A DNA stretch of 64,000 nt from Bacteroidota bacterium (GCA_021777835.1 JAJYDC010000011.1:29063-93062), one strand, 5' to 3'; counted from the first letter of the stretch, positions 36,574 through 46,755 are shown. Program-made: numbers and translations. The notes: a model not told the origin generated them from the letters alone.

Positions 36574-39030
36574 TTAAATTAAATAATTAGAAATTCTTAT
36601 AATATCGGCAAATACTCCTGCCGCAGTAACATCAGCCCCCGCGCCTGGGCCTTTGATAACAATTGGGCGGTCATTATAATGCTTTGTTGTTAATGCTAAT
36701 ATATTATCTGTAGCGGATAGTGAATAGAACGGATGTTTTTCATCAATTTCCTGAAGTGAAATTTCTGCTTTTCCGTTTTCTAATTTTGCTATGTAACGCA
36801 AGACTTTATTCTTTTCTTCTGCTTTCTTTCGTTTAAGTTCAAAATCTTCATCACATTTTTCGATTTTGACAAAAAAGTCATCAATTGATTTAGAATTTCT
36901 AGCTTTAGCAGGTACCAAATTCTCAACTTTTACATCACTCAATTCCATTCGCATTCCTACTTCGCGAGCAAGTATTAAAATTTTGCGGGCAAAGTCCAAA
37001 CCATTTAAGTCATCTCTCGGGTCTGGCTCAGTAAAGCCTTTTAATTTGGCTTCTTTTAAAATTTGACTAAAAGAAGTTCCTTTGGTAAATGAAGTGAAAA
37101 GATAACTTAAAGTACCAGATAAAATCCCTTCGATTTTAATAATCTTATCGCCGCTTGAAACCAGATCCCTTACAGTATTTATAATTGGAAGACCAGCTCC
37201 AACATTTGTTTCATACATAAATTTTACATTATGATGAAGCGCAGACTGCTTCAGACTTAAATAAAAGTCCATACTTCGAGAATTAGCTTTTTTATTTGGA
37301 GTAACTATGGATATACTAGCATCAAGAATATCTTGATATTTATCCACGACCTCTTCACTCGCGGTACAATCTACAAAAATGCTATTAGGAAGATTTAGTC
37401 TCTTCATTTGACCTACAAATTCATTAAGATTTGTTTTTGATTCGGATGACTCGATTTTCTCTTTCCAAGCATTTGAGTCAATACTGTTCGAATCAATCAG
37501 CATCTTACTCCGATTTGCGAGAGCAATTATTTTGATATTAAGTAAATATTCTTTGGCTAGAAAACTTGTTTGATTAGTAATTTGTCTCAACAAAGTTCCA
37601 CCGATTAGACCAGTGCCGATAATAAACAAATTTACCGTCTTAGTAATTGAGAGAAAGAACGCGTCGTGCAATGCGTTCAAGGCTTTTGCAACATTATCTT
37701 TAGATACAACTGTAGAAATATTTAATTCCGATGAGCCTTGAGCAATTGCAACAATGTTAATACCGTTTTTACCTAGAGCCTGGAATACCTTACCGGAAAG
37801 GCCAGGTTTGTTTCGCATATTTTCGCCTACTACAGCAATAATCGATAAATTATTTTCTACAATCGGTTCATAGATTTTCTTTTCATTTATCTCATAGTGA
37901 AGTTCATTTTTAATAGCTTTAACTGCTGAATCTGCATCATTCGGAAGAATTGCAAGGCATAGAGAATGCTCTGAAGATGCCTGTGTAATTAAAATAATAT
38001 TAATTTTTTTACTACCTAAAGCAGAGAATATTCTCTGGGCTAGTCCGACTTCACCTATCATTCCACCGCCTTGAATACGAATCAAAGATATTTCATCAAT
38101 TGAAGAAATGCCTTTAATTAAGTAATCATTTGCCCCGCCTTTTCCGTTAATTACAGTGCCTTCAAATGACGGATTAAAAGTATTTTTAATTCTGATAGGA
38201 ATTTTCTTATCTAAAGCAGGCTGCATGGTTGGAGGATGAATCACTTTAGCACCAAAATGGGAAAGCTCCATCGCTTCCTCGTAGGTAAGATTCTTTAATG
38301 AGAAAGCTTTCTTAACTTTTTTAGGATCTGCTGTAAGTACGCCGTCAACATCCGTCCATATTTCAATTTCTTTTGCATTCAGGGCTGAAGCATAAATTGA
38401 GGCAGTATAGTCAGAACCACCTCTACCAAGAGTAGTTGTTTCATTGCTGTTAGTAGAGCCTATAAATCCTGTTATTACCTGAAGCTTTTTGTGAGATCTA
38501 AAATACCGAATTATGTTGCGATTTGTAGAAATGAAGTCAACTTTTGCAGCACTAAAATTTTCATCTGTTTTAACGAGCTGGCGACTGTCAAGGTATTCGC
38601 AGTCAACTTTATTATCTATTAACACTTGTGAAATAATGTAGGACGAAAGTCGTTCTCCAAAACTTAAAATGAAGTCTCTAGTTCTGGGAGACAATTCTTT
38701 GATCAAAAATACACCATGAAGCACATCTTCAAGCTCATTAAAATTTAACTTTATATTAGCCAAAGTATTGCTTTGAGTTTTTACATTAAGCAATTCTTTT
38801 GCAATTAGAATATGATTTTTCTCAACAGTTTTAAAGAATTCAAAATAAGCGCTGTCACCAGAGGCGGCCATATTACTTATTTTAATCAGCTCGTCAGTGA
38901 CGCCATGAAAAGCAGAAAATACAACGGCAATTTTCTTATTGTTAGTAATTGAATGTTTTACAATTTTTATAACATTCATAATTCGTTTAGGGTCACCGAC
39001 AGAAGATCCTCCGAATTTTAGCACTTTCAT
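36574..39030 (-). CDS. thrA: Bifunctional aspartokinase / homoserine dehydrogenase
   Basis: 818 aa fusion. Aspartokinase domain covers about 1-290 (KFGGSSVGDP, TGFIGSTNSNETTTLGRGGSDYTA, EIWTDVDGVLTADP). Two ACT domains follow (about 310-460; VGENMRNKPGLSGKVFQALG), the usual site of threonine feedback. Homoserine dehydrogenase covers about 465-818 (FIIGTGLIGGTLLRQI, TNVGAGLPIINTV, GILSGTLSYLF, EPDPRDDLNGLDFARKILILARE, VIKGPGAGADVTAAGVFADI). Order and length match enterobacterial ThrA/MetL. First gene of the threonine operon, controlled by the leader at 39071-39271. Confidence 0.97.
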   Translation of the reverse strand: MKVLKFGGSSVGDPKRIMNVIKIVKHSITNNKKIAVVFSAFHGVTDELIKISNMAASGDSAYFEFFKTVEKNHILIAKELLNVKTQSNTLANIKLNFNELEDVLHGVFLIKELSPRTRDFILSFGERLSSYIISQVLIDNKVDCEYLDSRQLVKTDENFSAAKVDFISTNRNIIRYFRSHKKLQVITGFIGSTNSNETTTLGRGGSDYTASIYASALNAKEIEIWTDVDGVLTADPKKVKKAFSLKNLTYEEAMELSHFGAKVIHPPTMQPALDKKIPIRIKNTFNPSFEGTVINGKGGANDYLIKGISSIDEISLIRIQGGGMIGEVGLAQRIFSALGSKKINIILITQASSEHSLCLAILPNDADSAVKAIKNELHYEINEKKIYEPIVENNLSIIAVVGENMRNKPGLSGKVFQALGKNGINIVAIAQGSSELNISTVVSKDNVAKALNALHDAFFLSITKTVNLFIIGTGLIGGTLLRQITNQTSFLAKEYLLNIKIIALANRSKMLIDSNSIDSNAWKEKIESSESKTNLNEFVGQMKRLNLPNSIFVDCTASEEVVDKYQDILDASISIVTPNKKANSRSMDFYLSLKQSALHHNVKFMYETNVGAGLPIINTVRDLVSSGDKIIKIEGILSGTLSYLFTSFTKGTSFSQILKEAKLKGFTEPDPRDDLNGLDFARKILILAREVGMRMELSDVKVENLVPAKARNSKSIDDFFVKIEKCDEDFELKRKKAEEKNKVLRYIAKLENGKAEISLQEIDEKHPFYSLSATDNILALTTKHYNDRPIVIKGPGAGADVTAAGVFADIIRISNYLI

Positions 39031-39070
39031 TTATATTATGCTTTCATTTATTGATAAATCGATTTTGGAT

Positions 39071-39107
39071 AAAAAAAAACCGGCTTCATTACTGAAGCCG
39101 GTTTTTT
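39071..39107 (-). terminator. Intrinsic terminator of the threonine attenuator
   Basis: A perfect 15-bp stem (39074-39088 with 39093-39107) with core CCGGCTTCA/TGAAGCCGG and a 4-nt loop, followed on the minus strand by a long T-run. It lies between the leader peptide and thrA, 31 nt after the leader stop codon and 44 bp before thrA. The same stem has Ts on both sides, so it could also act on the other strand. Confidence 0.95.
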
Positions 39108-39138
39108 AAGTTTTTGTTTGTATTTACACAACCGTGCT

Positions 39139-39219
39139 TCAGCCGCCGTATTTAGTTTTCGGGGTGTGCATTGTAGTGCCCGTACAGAATGTAAAACAAT
39201 ATTTATTTATAATTTTCAT
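39139..39219 (-). CDS. thrL: Thr-rich leader peptide of the thrA operon
   Basis: 26 codons from ATG at 39217-39219 to TGA. The second half, FTFCTGTTMHTPKTKYGG, has six Thr. CTGAAGC at 39142-39136, overlapping the stop codon, is exactly complementary to GCTTCAG (39098-39092) in the 5' part of the terminator. With a one-base bulge the pairing continues to 10 bp (CGG with CCG). A ribosome stalled at Thr codons would leave this segment free to form the antiterminator; one at the stop codon would cover it. The start context TTTAGAAATATG resembles that of the Cys/Met leader. Confidence 0.85.
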   Translation of the reverse strand: MKIINKYCFTFCTGTTMHTPKTKYGG

Positions 39220-39239
39220 ATTTCTAAAATAATCTTGCG

Positions 39240-39271
39240 TAAAAGTAATATTAAATAAACCCTTTGTCAAA
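39240..39271 (-). promoter_or_regulatory. Putative promoter of the thrA operon
   Basis: On the minus strand TTTGAC (39271-39266) is followed, 20 nt after TTG, by TACTTTTA (39247-39240), 7/8 match to TAnnTTTG. It lies 21 bp upstream of the leader ATG. Confidence 0.55.
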
Positions 39272-39305
39272 TACAAGCAAAATAATATCTAAATTGGGTT
39301 TAGAA

Positions 39306-40349
39306 TTAATCATAAACTGGAAAGCGATAGCCTTTCTCGATAAGATTATCCTTATTTTTCATTAGAAAACTCTCAATTTCTTCTATGGAAATGATCCTTG
39401 TAATTCCATACTTAACAACCTTCAACTGTTTTGCAAAGAAGTCACCTTTGTATGGGACAAGCGGATTATAAACAATATTCTCATCATGTGTTGGGGGCAC
39501 AATAACATTTTGATTTTCTTCGGCAACCCAATCTACAATTCCCACCAATTCAAAATCCGAAGTTTTACTATTGATTGCAAGAACAGCACCGCCGCTATAT
39601 CCTTGATTTATTACCGCATCTACAAAAAATGAGCCCATGTTATCATAATCGGTACTACTTACTATCGCCTGCGAAACCATTTTGTAGTTCAAAGGGAATC
39701 CAACTACATAAACAAAGCTTCCAATATTCAAATCTTTTGCTTTTCCGAACGGGCAACTAATTAAAGGGAAATCCAGATAATTCTGCGGCGGATAGTTTTG
39801 ACCGAGCAAAGCCAAGTCACTTTTATTATCCTTAATTATTATGTTAAATTCGTTGGCTGTTGGGAAGCCTGCTGCATAAATGAATTGGCTTTTTTTAAAT
39901 GAAATGCTTTCAACTTTATTCGTATATTTTCCATTTTCATCGGAAAAATACGAGATAATTGTATCCGGGAAATCAATTACATGCGCACAAGTAAGCAAAG
40001 CAACTTTGCCATTGTATGAATATATTATAATAGCAGTACCGGAGGCAGCTTTATCCATCCCGGTTTTCCTTACATACTTTTTTTTAATCATTTCGGTATT
40101 TAAATCAGACGCCTTGATATTACTGCTGTCACTGAAAACGTAAACGTCATATAAGGCTAAGCTTGATATGCGATGTATAGACTGGTTAATTTCGTTTAAT
40201 CTCTTGCTATCATTTCTCCCAGGGAATATTCCAACGTATCTTTCTTGCCCTGAATATTTGTTGGTAGTTTGATAATAAGTTGATGAGCATGAATAAAAGA
40301 CAACTGAAACTGCGAACAGTGAAATTATTTTTAGTATTGTACTTTTCAT
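39306..40349 (-). CDS. Trypsin-like serine protease lipoprotein
   Basis: About 347 aa from ATG at 40347-40349; the frame extends 12 codons further upstream but the lipoprotein signal begins here. Lipobox is VVFYSC (Cys21). Catalytic triad of the chymotrypsin fold: His in LLTCAHVID, Asp in NKSDLALLG, Ser in NQGYSGGAVLA. The spacing resembles DegP/HtrA-like or S1C proteases, but no PDZ domain is visible; the C-terminal 70 residues are unassigned. It probably acts in the periplasm, anchored to a membrane. Monocistronic. Confidence 0.85.
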   Translation of the reverse strand: MKSTILKIISLFAVSVVFYSCSSTYYQTTNKYSGQERYVGIFPGRNDSKRLNEINQSIHRISSLALYDVYVFSDSSNIKASDLNTEMIKKKYVRKTGMDKAASGTAIIIYSYNGKVALLTCAHVIDFPDTIISYFSDENGKYTNKVESISFKKSQFIYAAGFPTANEFNIIIKDNKSDLALLGQNYPPQNYLDFPLISCPFGKAKDLNIGSFVYVVGFPLNYKMVSQAIVSSTDYDNMGSFFVDAVINQGYSGGAVLAINSKTSDFELVGIVDWVAEENQNVIVPPTHDENIVYNPLVPYKGDFFAKQLKVVKYGITRIISIEEIESFLMKNKDNLIEKGYRFPVYD

Positions 40350-40626
40350 AATTCTTTCATTCGTTTTTAGCTTAACAAATAACATTATTCCAGCATTTAT
40401 CTTTACCGTTAAAATAGTATAGTTTAATTTTTATTATAATACTAGAAATATTTTATAAATGGTATACTTTTACTGAAGAACGCAAACTTTTCTCTGATAA
40501 TTTGATATTTATATTAAGAAATTAAAATAAAAGTTTTATGATTCTAACTACAATGAATTCTAATAATTTTCACTAATTTAAACCTAATAAGTTTTATAAT
40601 TCTAAATCCAAGCCAAGGAGTTATAT

Positions 40627-41646
40627 ATGCTCTTAATCACACAGAGGACTCTGTTTTTAGTTTTCATTATGTTGAACGTAGTCTCTGTAATTATTTTTCC
40701 CGCAACCCACACAAGTAATCCCAGCGTTATACCTGGTTTTAAGACTAGCACTTATTATAATGAGCAAATACTATCCTTTAGTATTGAACCCAATATAAAT
40801 GTTGAAATTAATGCACCCAGCATCCAGTCGTTTAAACCTAATAAAAAAGTCATGCTGATTTTTTATGCAACGCCAAATTTTAATACCATAGCTCAAACGA
40901 TTGGTAAGCAGATGGAACCCGGGGACGATTGGCATTATAATATTCAAAATATTGGTGCTCAAACGCGATTTTTAAGAAACACCATAAAATCCGAGAATAT
41001 AGTTGTTGCATATGTTGCAACAGGTGAGGAGAGTTGGCCATGGTGGAAAACTAGACATAGTAATCCAGATTCAATCATAGAGCATGTTGTCGATACAGTT
41101 AAAAGCATCTTCAGTGATTATAAAGTTGATGTAGTTTTAAGCGGACACAGCGGCGGCGGAAGTTTTGTACTTGGATATATTAATGCTTTGAATGCTATCC
41201 CAAAATATGTTAAGAGGATTTCCTTTATTGACAGTGATTACGATTATGATAATACTTTACACGGTGATAAGATTATTAACTGGCTTAAAGAATCGGATAA
41301 TCATTACCTGAGTGTACTGGCATATGATGATAGAAATGTAAAATATGACGGGAAAAATGTTGTTACTCCTACTGGGGGTACTTTTTATAAAAGTACATTA
41401 ATGGAACATAAGCTGAGCAAAGCTTTTAATTTTGAAACAGAAGAGGATTCACTTTTTATTAGGTATATTGCATTAAACGGAAGAATAAAATTCTTTTTAA
41501 AATTGAACCCCGATAATTTAATGTGGCACACTGTGCAAGTAGAAGATAATGGTTTTATACAAAGCATTGTTTCAGGAACCAAGCATGAAGGTATAGATTA
41601 TGCTTACTGGGGACCAAGAGCCTATAATCAGTATATCCAACCTTAA
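40627..41646 (+). CDS. Secreted alpha/beta-hydrolase-fold protein
   Basis: 339 aa. The N-terminal hydrophobic segment (about 5-25) is a probable signal peptide or anchor. KVMLIFYATPNFN is the first core strand. VVLSGHSGGGSFVLGY is the nucleophile elbow (G-H-S-G-G). WHTVQVEDNGF and GTKHEGIDY may supply the late His. The middle FIDSDYDYDNTLHGDKI is unusual in the family. AAGGAG lies 8 nt upstream of the start. Substrate unknown; possibly an esterase or peptidase. It lies 79 bp before the transhydrogenase gene. Confidence 0.7.
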   Translation: MLLITQRTLFLVFIMLNVVSVIIFPATHTSNPSVIPGFKTSTYYNEQILSFSIEPNINVEINAPSIQSFKPNKKVMLIFYATPNFNTIAQTIGKQMEPGDDWHYNIQNIGAQTRFLRNTIKSENIVVAYVATGEESWPWWKTRHSNPDSIIEHVVDTVKSIFSDYKVDVVLSGHSGGGSFVLGYINALNAIPKYVKRISFIDSDYDYDNTLHGDKIINWLKESDNHYLSVLAYDDRNVKYDGKNVVTPTGGTFYKSTLMEHKLSKAFNFETEEDSLFIRYIALNGRIKFFLKLNPDNLMWHTVQVEDNGFIQSIVSGTKHEGIDYAYWGPRAYNQYIQP

Positions 41647-41725
41647 TTTACTTAAAGTAGATATATTGTGTGTTCCGTTTTGTATGTATTAATTTTATAT
41701 TAGTAAAATTCTTAAGGAAGAATAT

Positions 41726-43108
41726 TTGAAAAATCATTATGATGTAATTGTTATAGGCAGCGGGCCCGGGGGTGAAGGCGCAGCAATGAAATGCACCAAA
41801 GAAGGAATGCGCGTTGCCATGTGTGATTATTTTTCTTCTGTCGGAGGAAGTTGTACACATAGGAGCACAATTCCTAGCAAGGCATTACGACATGCGAGCC
41901 AAATTCTTTATGAGAGCAACATTGATGATTGTAATTTTCAGACACTGCTTAAAAAAGCTGAAGTTGTTATTCAAGAACAGTTTACACTTCGCAAAAGCTT
42001 TTATGACCGTAACCTAGTTGATATAATCGATGGAAGAGCAAAGTTTATTGATGCACATACTATCTCAGCTAAATTATCGAATGGAGCAGAAGAAACTTAC
42101 ACTGCAGATTATTTTGTAATTGCCACAGGATCGAGACCGTATCACCCACCTGATGTAGATTTTTCGCACGAAAGAATTTTAGATAGTGATACCCTATTGA
42201 GTTTAAAAGATAATCCACGATCTATTACTATTTATGGTGCCGGTGTTATTGGCTGTGAGTATGCTTCAATTTTTCGAGGTTTAAAAGTTAAAGTAAATCT
42301 AATCAATACGCGTGAAAAACTTTTATCATTTCTTGATGATGAAATTATTGATGCACTGGGTTATCATCTTAGAGAAAATGGTGTAGTACTAAGGCATAAT
42401 GAAGAATATGAAAAAGTAGCAGCGGATAATTCAGGTGTTACCGTATTCCTTAAATCAAACAAAGAAATCCGTTCGGATTATCTTTTATGGGCGCAAGGCC
42501 GTACTGGAAATTCAGATGACCTGGGATTAGACAAACTTGGTATTAATACGACTACACAAGGATCGATAATAGTAAATGAAACTAACCAAACACCGATTTC
42601 TCATATTTATGCTGTTGGTGATATTATCGGATTTCCTAATTTAGCAAGCGCCTCGTATGATCAAGGAAGATTTGCGGCAACGCATATAGTTTTTGGAAAG
42701 TGCGATCATCAACTTGTAGAGTTTATACCAACAGGAATTTATACCATCCCGGAGATAAGTTCTGTAGGATACACCGAAGAACAATTGACAAAAGAAAAAA
42801 TCCCATATGAGGTCGGACATTCCTTTTTCAAACACCTTGCGCGTGCACAAATAACAGGCAGGACTACCGGTATGTTGAAAATACTCTTTCACAGAGAGAC
42901 ACTAAAGATACTAGGAGTTCACTGCTTTGGACATGGAGCGGCGGAAATTATTCACATCGGACAGGCTATTATGTCGCAAACAGGTGAAGGAAATACTTTG
43001 ATGTATTTTATTAACACTACCTTTAATTATCCCACAATGGCAGAAGCGTATCGAGTAGCTGCTCTGAATGGTATAAATAGAGTTGATTCATTAAAGAAAA
43101 CCCTATAA
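41726..43108 (+). CDS. sthA: Soluble pyridine nucleotide transhydrogenase (Si-specific)
   Basis: 460 aa flavoprotein balancing NADH and NADPH. Start codon is TTG, with AAGGAAG 7 nt upstream. FAD-binding [14 protein letters not shown], then [19 protein letters not shown]. Only the first redox-position Cys (Cys43) is present and the second is Thr48, which separates SthA from dithiol reductases such as lipoamide dehydrogenase. The NAD-binding site is [15 protein letters not shown], and the C-terminal dimerisation region has [13 protein letters not shown] general dehydrogenase of the same family is the alternative. Confidence 0.88.
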   Translation: MKNHYDVIVIGSGPGGEGAAMKCTKEGMRVAMCDYFSSVGGSCTHRSTIPSKALRHASQILYESNIDDCNFQTLLKKAEVVIQEQFTLRKSFYDRNLVDIIDGRAKFIDAHTISAKLSNGAEETYTADYFVIATGSRPYHPPDVDFSHERILDSDTLLSLKDNPRSITIYGAGVIGCEYASIFRGLKVKVNLINTREKLLSFLDDEIIDALGYHLRENGVVLRHNEEYEKVAADNSGVTVFLKSNKEIRSDYLLWAQGRTGNSDDLGLDKLGINTTTQGSIIVNETNQTPISHIYAVGDIIGFPNLASASYDQGRFAATHIVFGKCDHQLVEFIPTGIYTIPEISSVGYTEEQLTKEKIPYEVGHSFFKHLARAQITGRTTGMLKILFHRETLKILGVHCFGHGAAEIIHIGQAIMSQTGEGNTLMYFINTTFNYPTMAEAYRVAALNGINRVDSLKKTL

Positions 43109-43121
43109 TTAAATAATAATG

Positions 43122-44354
43122 TTAGCCGAGATGAGCTGAAGCGATTTCGAATATCTTGTTAAAATAATAATCTACTTCATCAGTAATATCTGAATTATTT
43201 GGGAAGGGTGAGATATGATTATACTTGAACGGCAAATCATAAATACTAACCTTAATAGGATTCTCTCTATAATCCCCTTGTAAAACATTCAAAACTTCTA
43301 TAGGCGGGATTACCTCATCTTTCTTTAATGCAATTGCAGAAATTTGATTTTTCAATTGCATAAAACGTCTCTCACGAAGGTCCTTCATTTTTTGATAACA
43401 AAGCATCGATTTAAAATATTTTCCAGCAGAATGATCTTCGTTAAAGAAATGCGAAAGTCTTTCATCGTTTTTAAATTCATTTTCAAGGTGTTCTATAAAG
43501 AACGAATAGAGCGCAATGTTGGCATCACTGTCCAAAATATACTTTGAAACAGGATACATTCTATCGATCGTCGGTCCACCACAAAAGATAAAAAGTTTAG
43601 TCTTATCAAACATATTTTCATGATTGGTCATAAGTAATATTTCAGCAAGAAATGACCCGATTGAATAAGCAAAAATACCTACATCTGAGTTTTCGTCTAT
43701 ATGTGGATTATTACCATTTCTAATTTCATTTACAAGTTGGACAGTATCATAATATGTCTGGAGTCCTGACCAAAAAAATCTCTGCGGTAACATTTGAATG
43801 CGTGCACTAATTGCTGCGTTCGCAAAAGTCGAATCGACTATTGATGTGAAATGTTCTTTGCGTTTCTCAGATATTAATTGCATTATTTTCGGTTTACTCC
43901 ATTCGGCGGGAGCACGGCTCATATGAAACGCAATGGGAAAAAGTATAACAGCTTTACCGGTAAGTTCAACTAGCTTTTTAGCCCAGGGTAAATATTTTGT
44001 CCAATATTTTTCATTTAATCCATGATAAAGCAAAATATAATCTTTAGTTTTTTTATTATCTTTATTCTTCAAAATAGTATATCTAAAATTGCGATTTTCG
44101 ATGATATCACAATCTTCAGTCTTCAAGCTTTCGTGGCTATTTCTAAAATATACTTTATTATCAAGATGATGTTTTTCGTAAAATACTTTATTGTGTTTAT
44201 TACAGTTATAGACGGAAGCGCCCGGAAGGATATAGCTATTGTTTGATTGAAAGTTAAGGTTGATAAAATTAAGTTTGCTATCGGGAATCGGAATAACATC
44301 TTGCACTTGATTGAAAAGATTTTTTAATAGGATAAACGTTTCCCTATAATTCAA
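43122..44354 (-). CDS. DUF6051-like alpha/beta hydrolase
   Basis: 410 aa, cytoplasmic (no signal peptide). The core carries ILLYHGLNEKYWTKYLPWAKKL, AVILFPIAFHMSRAPAEW and the elbow-like VGIFAYSIGSFLAEILL, with Ser in a Y-S-I-G-S context. KKDEVIPPIEVL holds an Asp in the expected acid position and the C-terminus NHISPFP a possible catalytic His. These blocks recall the DUF6051 alpha/beta hydrolases of Bacteroidota. Reaction unknown. It converges with sthA, 13 bp apart. Confidence 0.7.
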   Translation of the reverse strand: MNYRETFILLKNLFNQVQDVIPIPDSKLNFINLNFQSNNSYILPGASVYNCNKHNKVFYEKHHLDNKVYFRNSHESLKTEDCDIIENRNFRYTILKNKDNKKTKDYILLYHGLNEKYWTKYLPWAKKLVELTGKAVILFPIAFHMSRAPAEWSKPKIMQLISEKRKEHFTSIVDSTFANAAISARIQMLPQRFFWSGLQTYYDTVQLVNEIRNGNNPHIDENSDVGIFAYSIGSFLAEILLMTNHENMFDKTKLFIFCGGPTIDRMYPVSKYILDSDANIALYSFFIEHLENEFKNDERLSHFFNEDHSAGKYFKSMLCYQKMKDLRERRFMQLKNQISAIALKKDEVIPPIEVLNVLQGDYRENPIKVSIYDLPFKYNHISPFPNNSDITDEVDYYFNKIFEIASAHLG

Positions 44355-44469
44355 AATATTCTCTCCTGTTATAGCATTTAAGGTTCAATGTTTTCCGATT
44401 TAAAATCTCCGATACTAAAAAAACAAATATTTATGTTATATTCAAATAATAATCAATCTAATTTTATTA

Positions 44470-45600
44470 TTATTCAAGTCTTTTCTTAAACCTCATGGCA
44501 CTAGCTACGAGGATAAGAATCCCCATTAATAATAGCATACCAGTTTCCGGTAATAACTCCGTAAAAGATGCGCCTTTCAATATTACGGCACGAAGAATTG
44601 TGATATAGTATCTAAGAGGAATCAAGTAGGTAATGTATTGAACTATCTTGGGCATATTCTCTATAGGGAATGCAAACCCTGATAAGTATATAAAGGGCAT
44701 CATGACGGCAAATTGTGCAACCATCATTGCCTGCTGCTGAGTTTTTGAAATTGTTGAAAGAAATAGACCAATTCCCAGAGTTGAAAGAATGAATAAAAAT
44801 GAAGCAAATACTAAAAACAAAAAGCTTCCTCTTATTACAATACCGAACCAAAAGACCATTATTGTCTGAACTATAAGAATATCTATAAAACCTAGGATGA
44901 CAAATGGAATAAGTTTACCAATAATTAATTGATATGGCTTTATAGGCGTCACTATTAATTGTTCAAGAGTTCCAATTTCTCTTTCTTTAACTATTGCCAT
45001 TGACATAAGAATAATAGTAATAATCATAAGAACAAGTCCCATTATACTTGGGACCATAAAAACTCTTGTTTTAAGATCCGGATTATACCATACCCTGATA
45101 TCAGGTTCTAACGATCCAGATAAGGAACTTTTTCTGCCTGTCTTATTCGCAAGCTGCAATAAAATATTTTGAGCATAGTTAGCAGTAATATTTTGAACAT
45201 AACCAAATGCAATTGAAGTTTTGTTACCATCAGAGCCATCAAATATCGCCTGAACCTGAGCCGTCTGCCTTGTTTTGATTTTTTTTTCAAAGTCTTTAGG
45301 TATTACTAATGCACATAAGACTTTCCCTTTATTTATATCGTTAGTTACTTGATTATAACTATCGACATAATCATCTATTTCGAAATATCCCGAGCGCTCG
45401 AAGCGTTGAATATAATCGCGGCTTGTTGCCGTCTTATCCTGATCAAAGATTGCGGTATGCACAGTATTCACATCCATGTTTGCAGCATAACCAAGAAGCA
45501 CTAACTGCAGTACCGGAGCAAGAAATACTATCCTATACAAAACAGGGTCTCTTTTCAACTGTAGAAATTCTTTTATTACAATATTTATTATGGTTTTCAT
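44470..45600 (-). CDS. ABC-2 type efflux permease (YbhR-like)
   Basis: 376 aa from ATG 45598-45600; a TTG-initiated extension exists but has no ribosome site. N-terminal helix VLYRIVFLAPVLQLVLLGYAA, a large periplasmic domain (about 40-180, YIQRFERSGYFEIDDYVDS, VQAIFDGSDGNKT), then five membrane helices with the ABC-2 signature MSMAIVKEREIGTLEQLIVTPI. Pairs with the permease gene upstream, 24 bp away. Last gene of the TetR-controlled export operon. Likely substrate: drugs or hydrophobic compounds, by analogy with YbhFSR. Confidence 0.92.
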   Translation of the reverse strand: MKTIINIVIKEFLQLKRDPVLYRIVFLAPVLQLVLLGYAANMDVNTVHTAIFDQDKTATSRDYIQRFERSGYFEIDDYVDSYNQVTNDINKGKVLCALVIPKDFEKKIKTRQTAQVQAIFDGSDGNKTSIAFGYVQNITANYAQNILLQLANKTGRKSSLSGSLEPDIRVWYNPDLKTRVFMVPSIMGLVLMIITIILMSMAIVKEREIGTLEQLIVTPIKPYQLIIGKLIPFVILGFIDILIVQTIMVFWFGIVIRGSFLFLVFASFLFILSTLGIGLFLSTISKTQQQAMMVAQFAVMMPFIYLSGFAFPIENMPKIVQYITYLIPLRYYITILRAVILKGASFTELLPETGMLLLMGILILVASAMRFKKRLE

Positions 45601-45624
45601 TTTATTACCGAACAATATTAATTT

Positions 45625-46755
45625 TTATGCGATTTTCGATTTCTTATTTATTAAGGTTGAAATAGTTAATAGTACCGCAGAGAAAATAATTAGATATATC
45701 ACCTGGTCCCAAAATGCCTCAATGCCAACTCCTTTGAGCATAATGTCTCTTAGGATAATTAAGAAGAATTTTGACGGTGTAACATTTGTAAGTATTTGGA
45801 TAGGCAATGGCATACTTTCAATTGGGAAAATAAAGCCTGACAATAGCGTCGAAGGCAGTAAAGACACGAGAGTAGCCATTTGGAAAGCAACTTGCTGAGA
45901 GTCGGCAATAGAAGATACTAGAATTCCAAGGTTCAAAGAAGCAAATAAGAACAAAAGTGTAGTTAGAAATAAGAGAAATATATTCCCATTTACAGGCACA
46001 CCGAAAAGGAAATAACCGGCAATTAATATAAAAGATGTAATCAAAATTGAGATTATTGTATAAGGTATTGTTTTCCCAATTAGAAGCTCCAGCGAAGATA
46101 AGGGTGATACATTTATTTGTTCAATTGTCCCCTTTTCTTTTTCCCTAACAATTGAAAGGGAAATTGAAACCACAGCAGTTAGAATTAATATCATAGCTAT
46201 CAAGCCGGGAACCAAAAAGAAGGTTGAACTAAGATCGGGATTAAACCAAAATGCTGGTTCTAGTTCGATAGGTGTATATGTCTTCCCTCCATTGACAGCA
46301 AGTACCTTGCTTATAAACTTTTGCGAGTAAGATTGTGTAGCATAATTTAGATAATTTTGAATTATTGTTGCCGTATTTCCATCTACTCCGTCAATTAGTA
46401 TTTGAAGCTTTGCTTTTTGATTTGAATAAAGTTTCCTTGACAGATCTTTAGGAAATACGATTACACACTGTGCTTTTTTTTCATCAAGAATTTTCTTTAT
46501 CTGTCCTTCATCGTTGATATAGCCTACTAAATCGAAATAACTTGAGCTTGTCAACATTTGGACAAAAGATCTACTGTCTATTGAATTATCCTGGTCATAA
46601 ACAACCATTTTAATATTGTGAACGTCGAAACTAATTGCATATCCAAAAATAACAAGGAGAATAATTGGGAAGACGAAGAGGACAAATAGCATTCTCGTGT
46701 CCCGTTTGAGTTGTCTTATTTCCTTTAAAGCTATAGCTCTAATTCTATTCAGCAT
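45625..46755 (-). CDS. ABC-2 type efflux permease (YbhS-like)
   Basis: 376 aa, same architecture as its neighbour: one N-terminal helix, a periplasmic domain (QMLTSSSYFDLVGYINDEGQ, LIDGVDGNTATII), then SLSIVREKEKGTIEQINVSPL and five membrane helices. It overlaps the 3' end of the ATPase gene by 11 bp, so translation is coupled. The two permeases probably form a heterodimer. Confidence 0.92.
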   Translation of the reverse strand: MLNRIRAIALKEIRQLKRDTRMLFVLFVFPIILLVIFGYAISFDVHNIKMVVYDQDNSIDSRSFVQMLTSSSYFDLVGYINDEGQIKKILDEKKAQCVIVFPKDLSRKLYSNQKAKLQILIDGVDGNTATIIQNYLNYATQSYSQKFISKVLAVNGGKTYTPIELEPAFWFNPDLSSTFFLVPGLIAMILILTAVVSISLSIVREKEKGTIEQINVSPLSSLELLIGKTIPYTIISILITSFILIAGYFLFGVPVNGNIFLLFLTTLLFLFASLNLGILVSSIADSQQVAFQMATLVSLLPSTLLSGFIFPIESMPLPIQILTNVTPSKFFLIILRDIMLKGVGIEAFWDQVIYLIIFSAVLLTISTLINKKSKIA

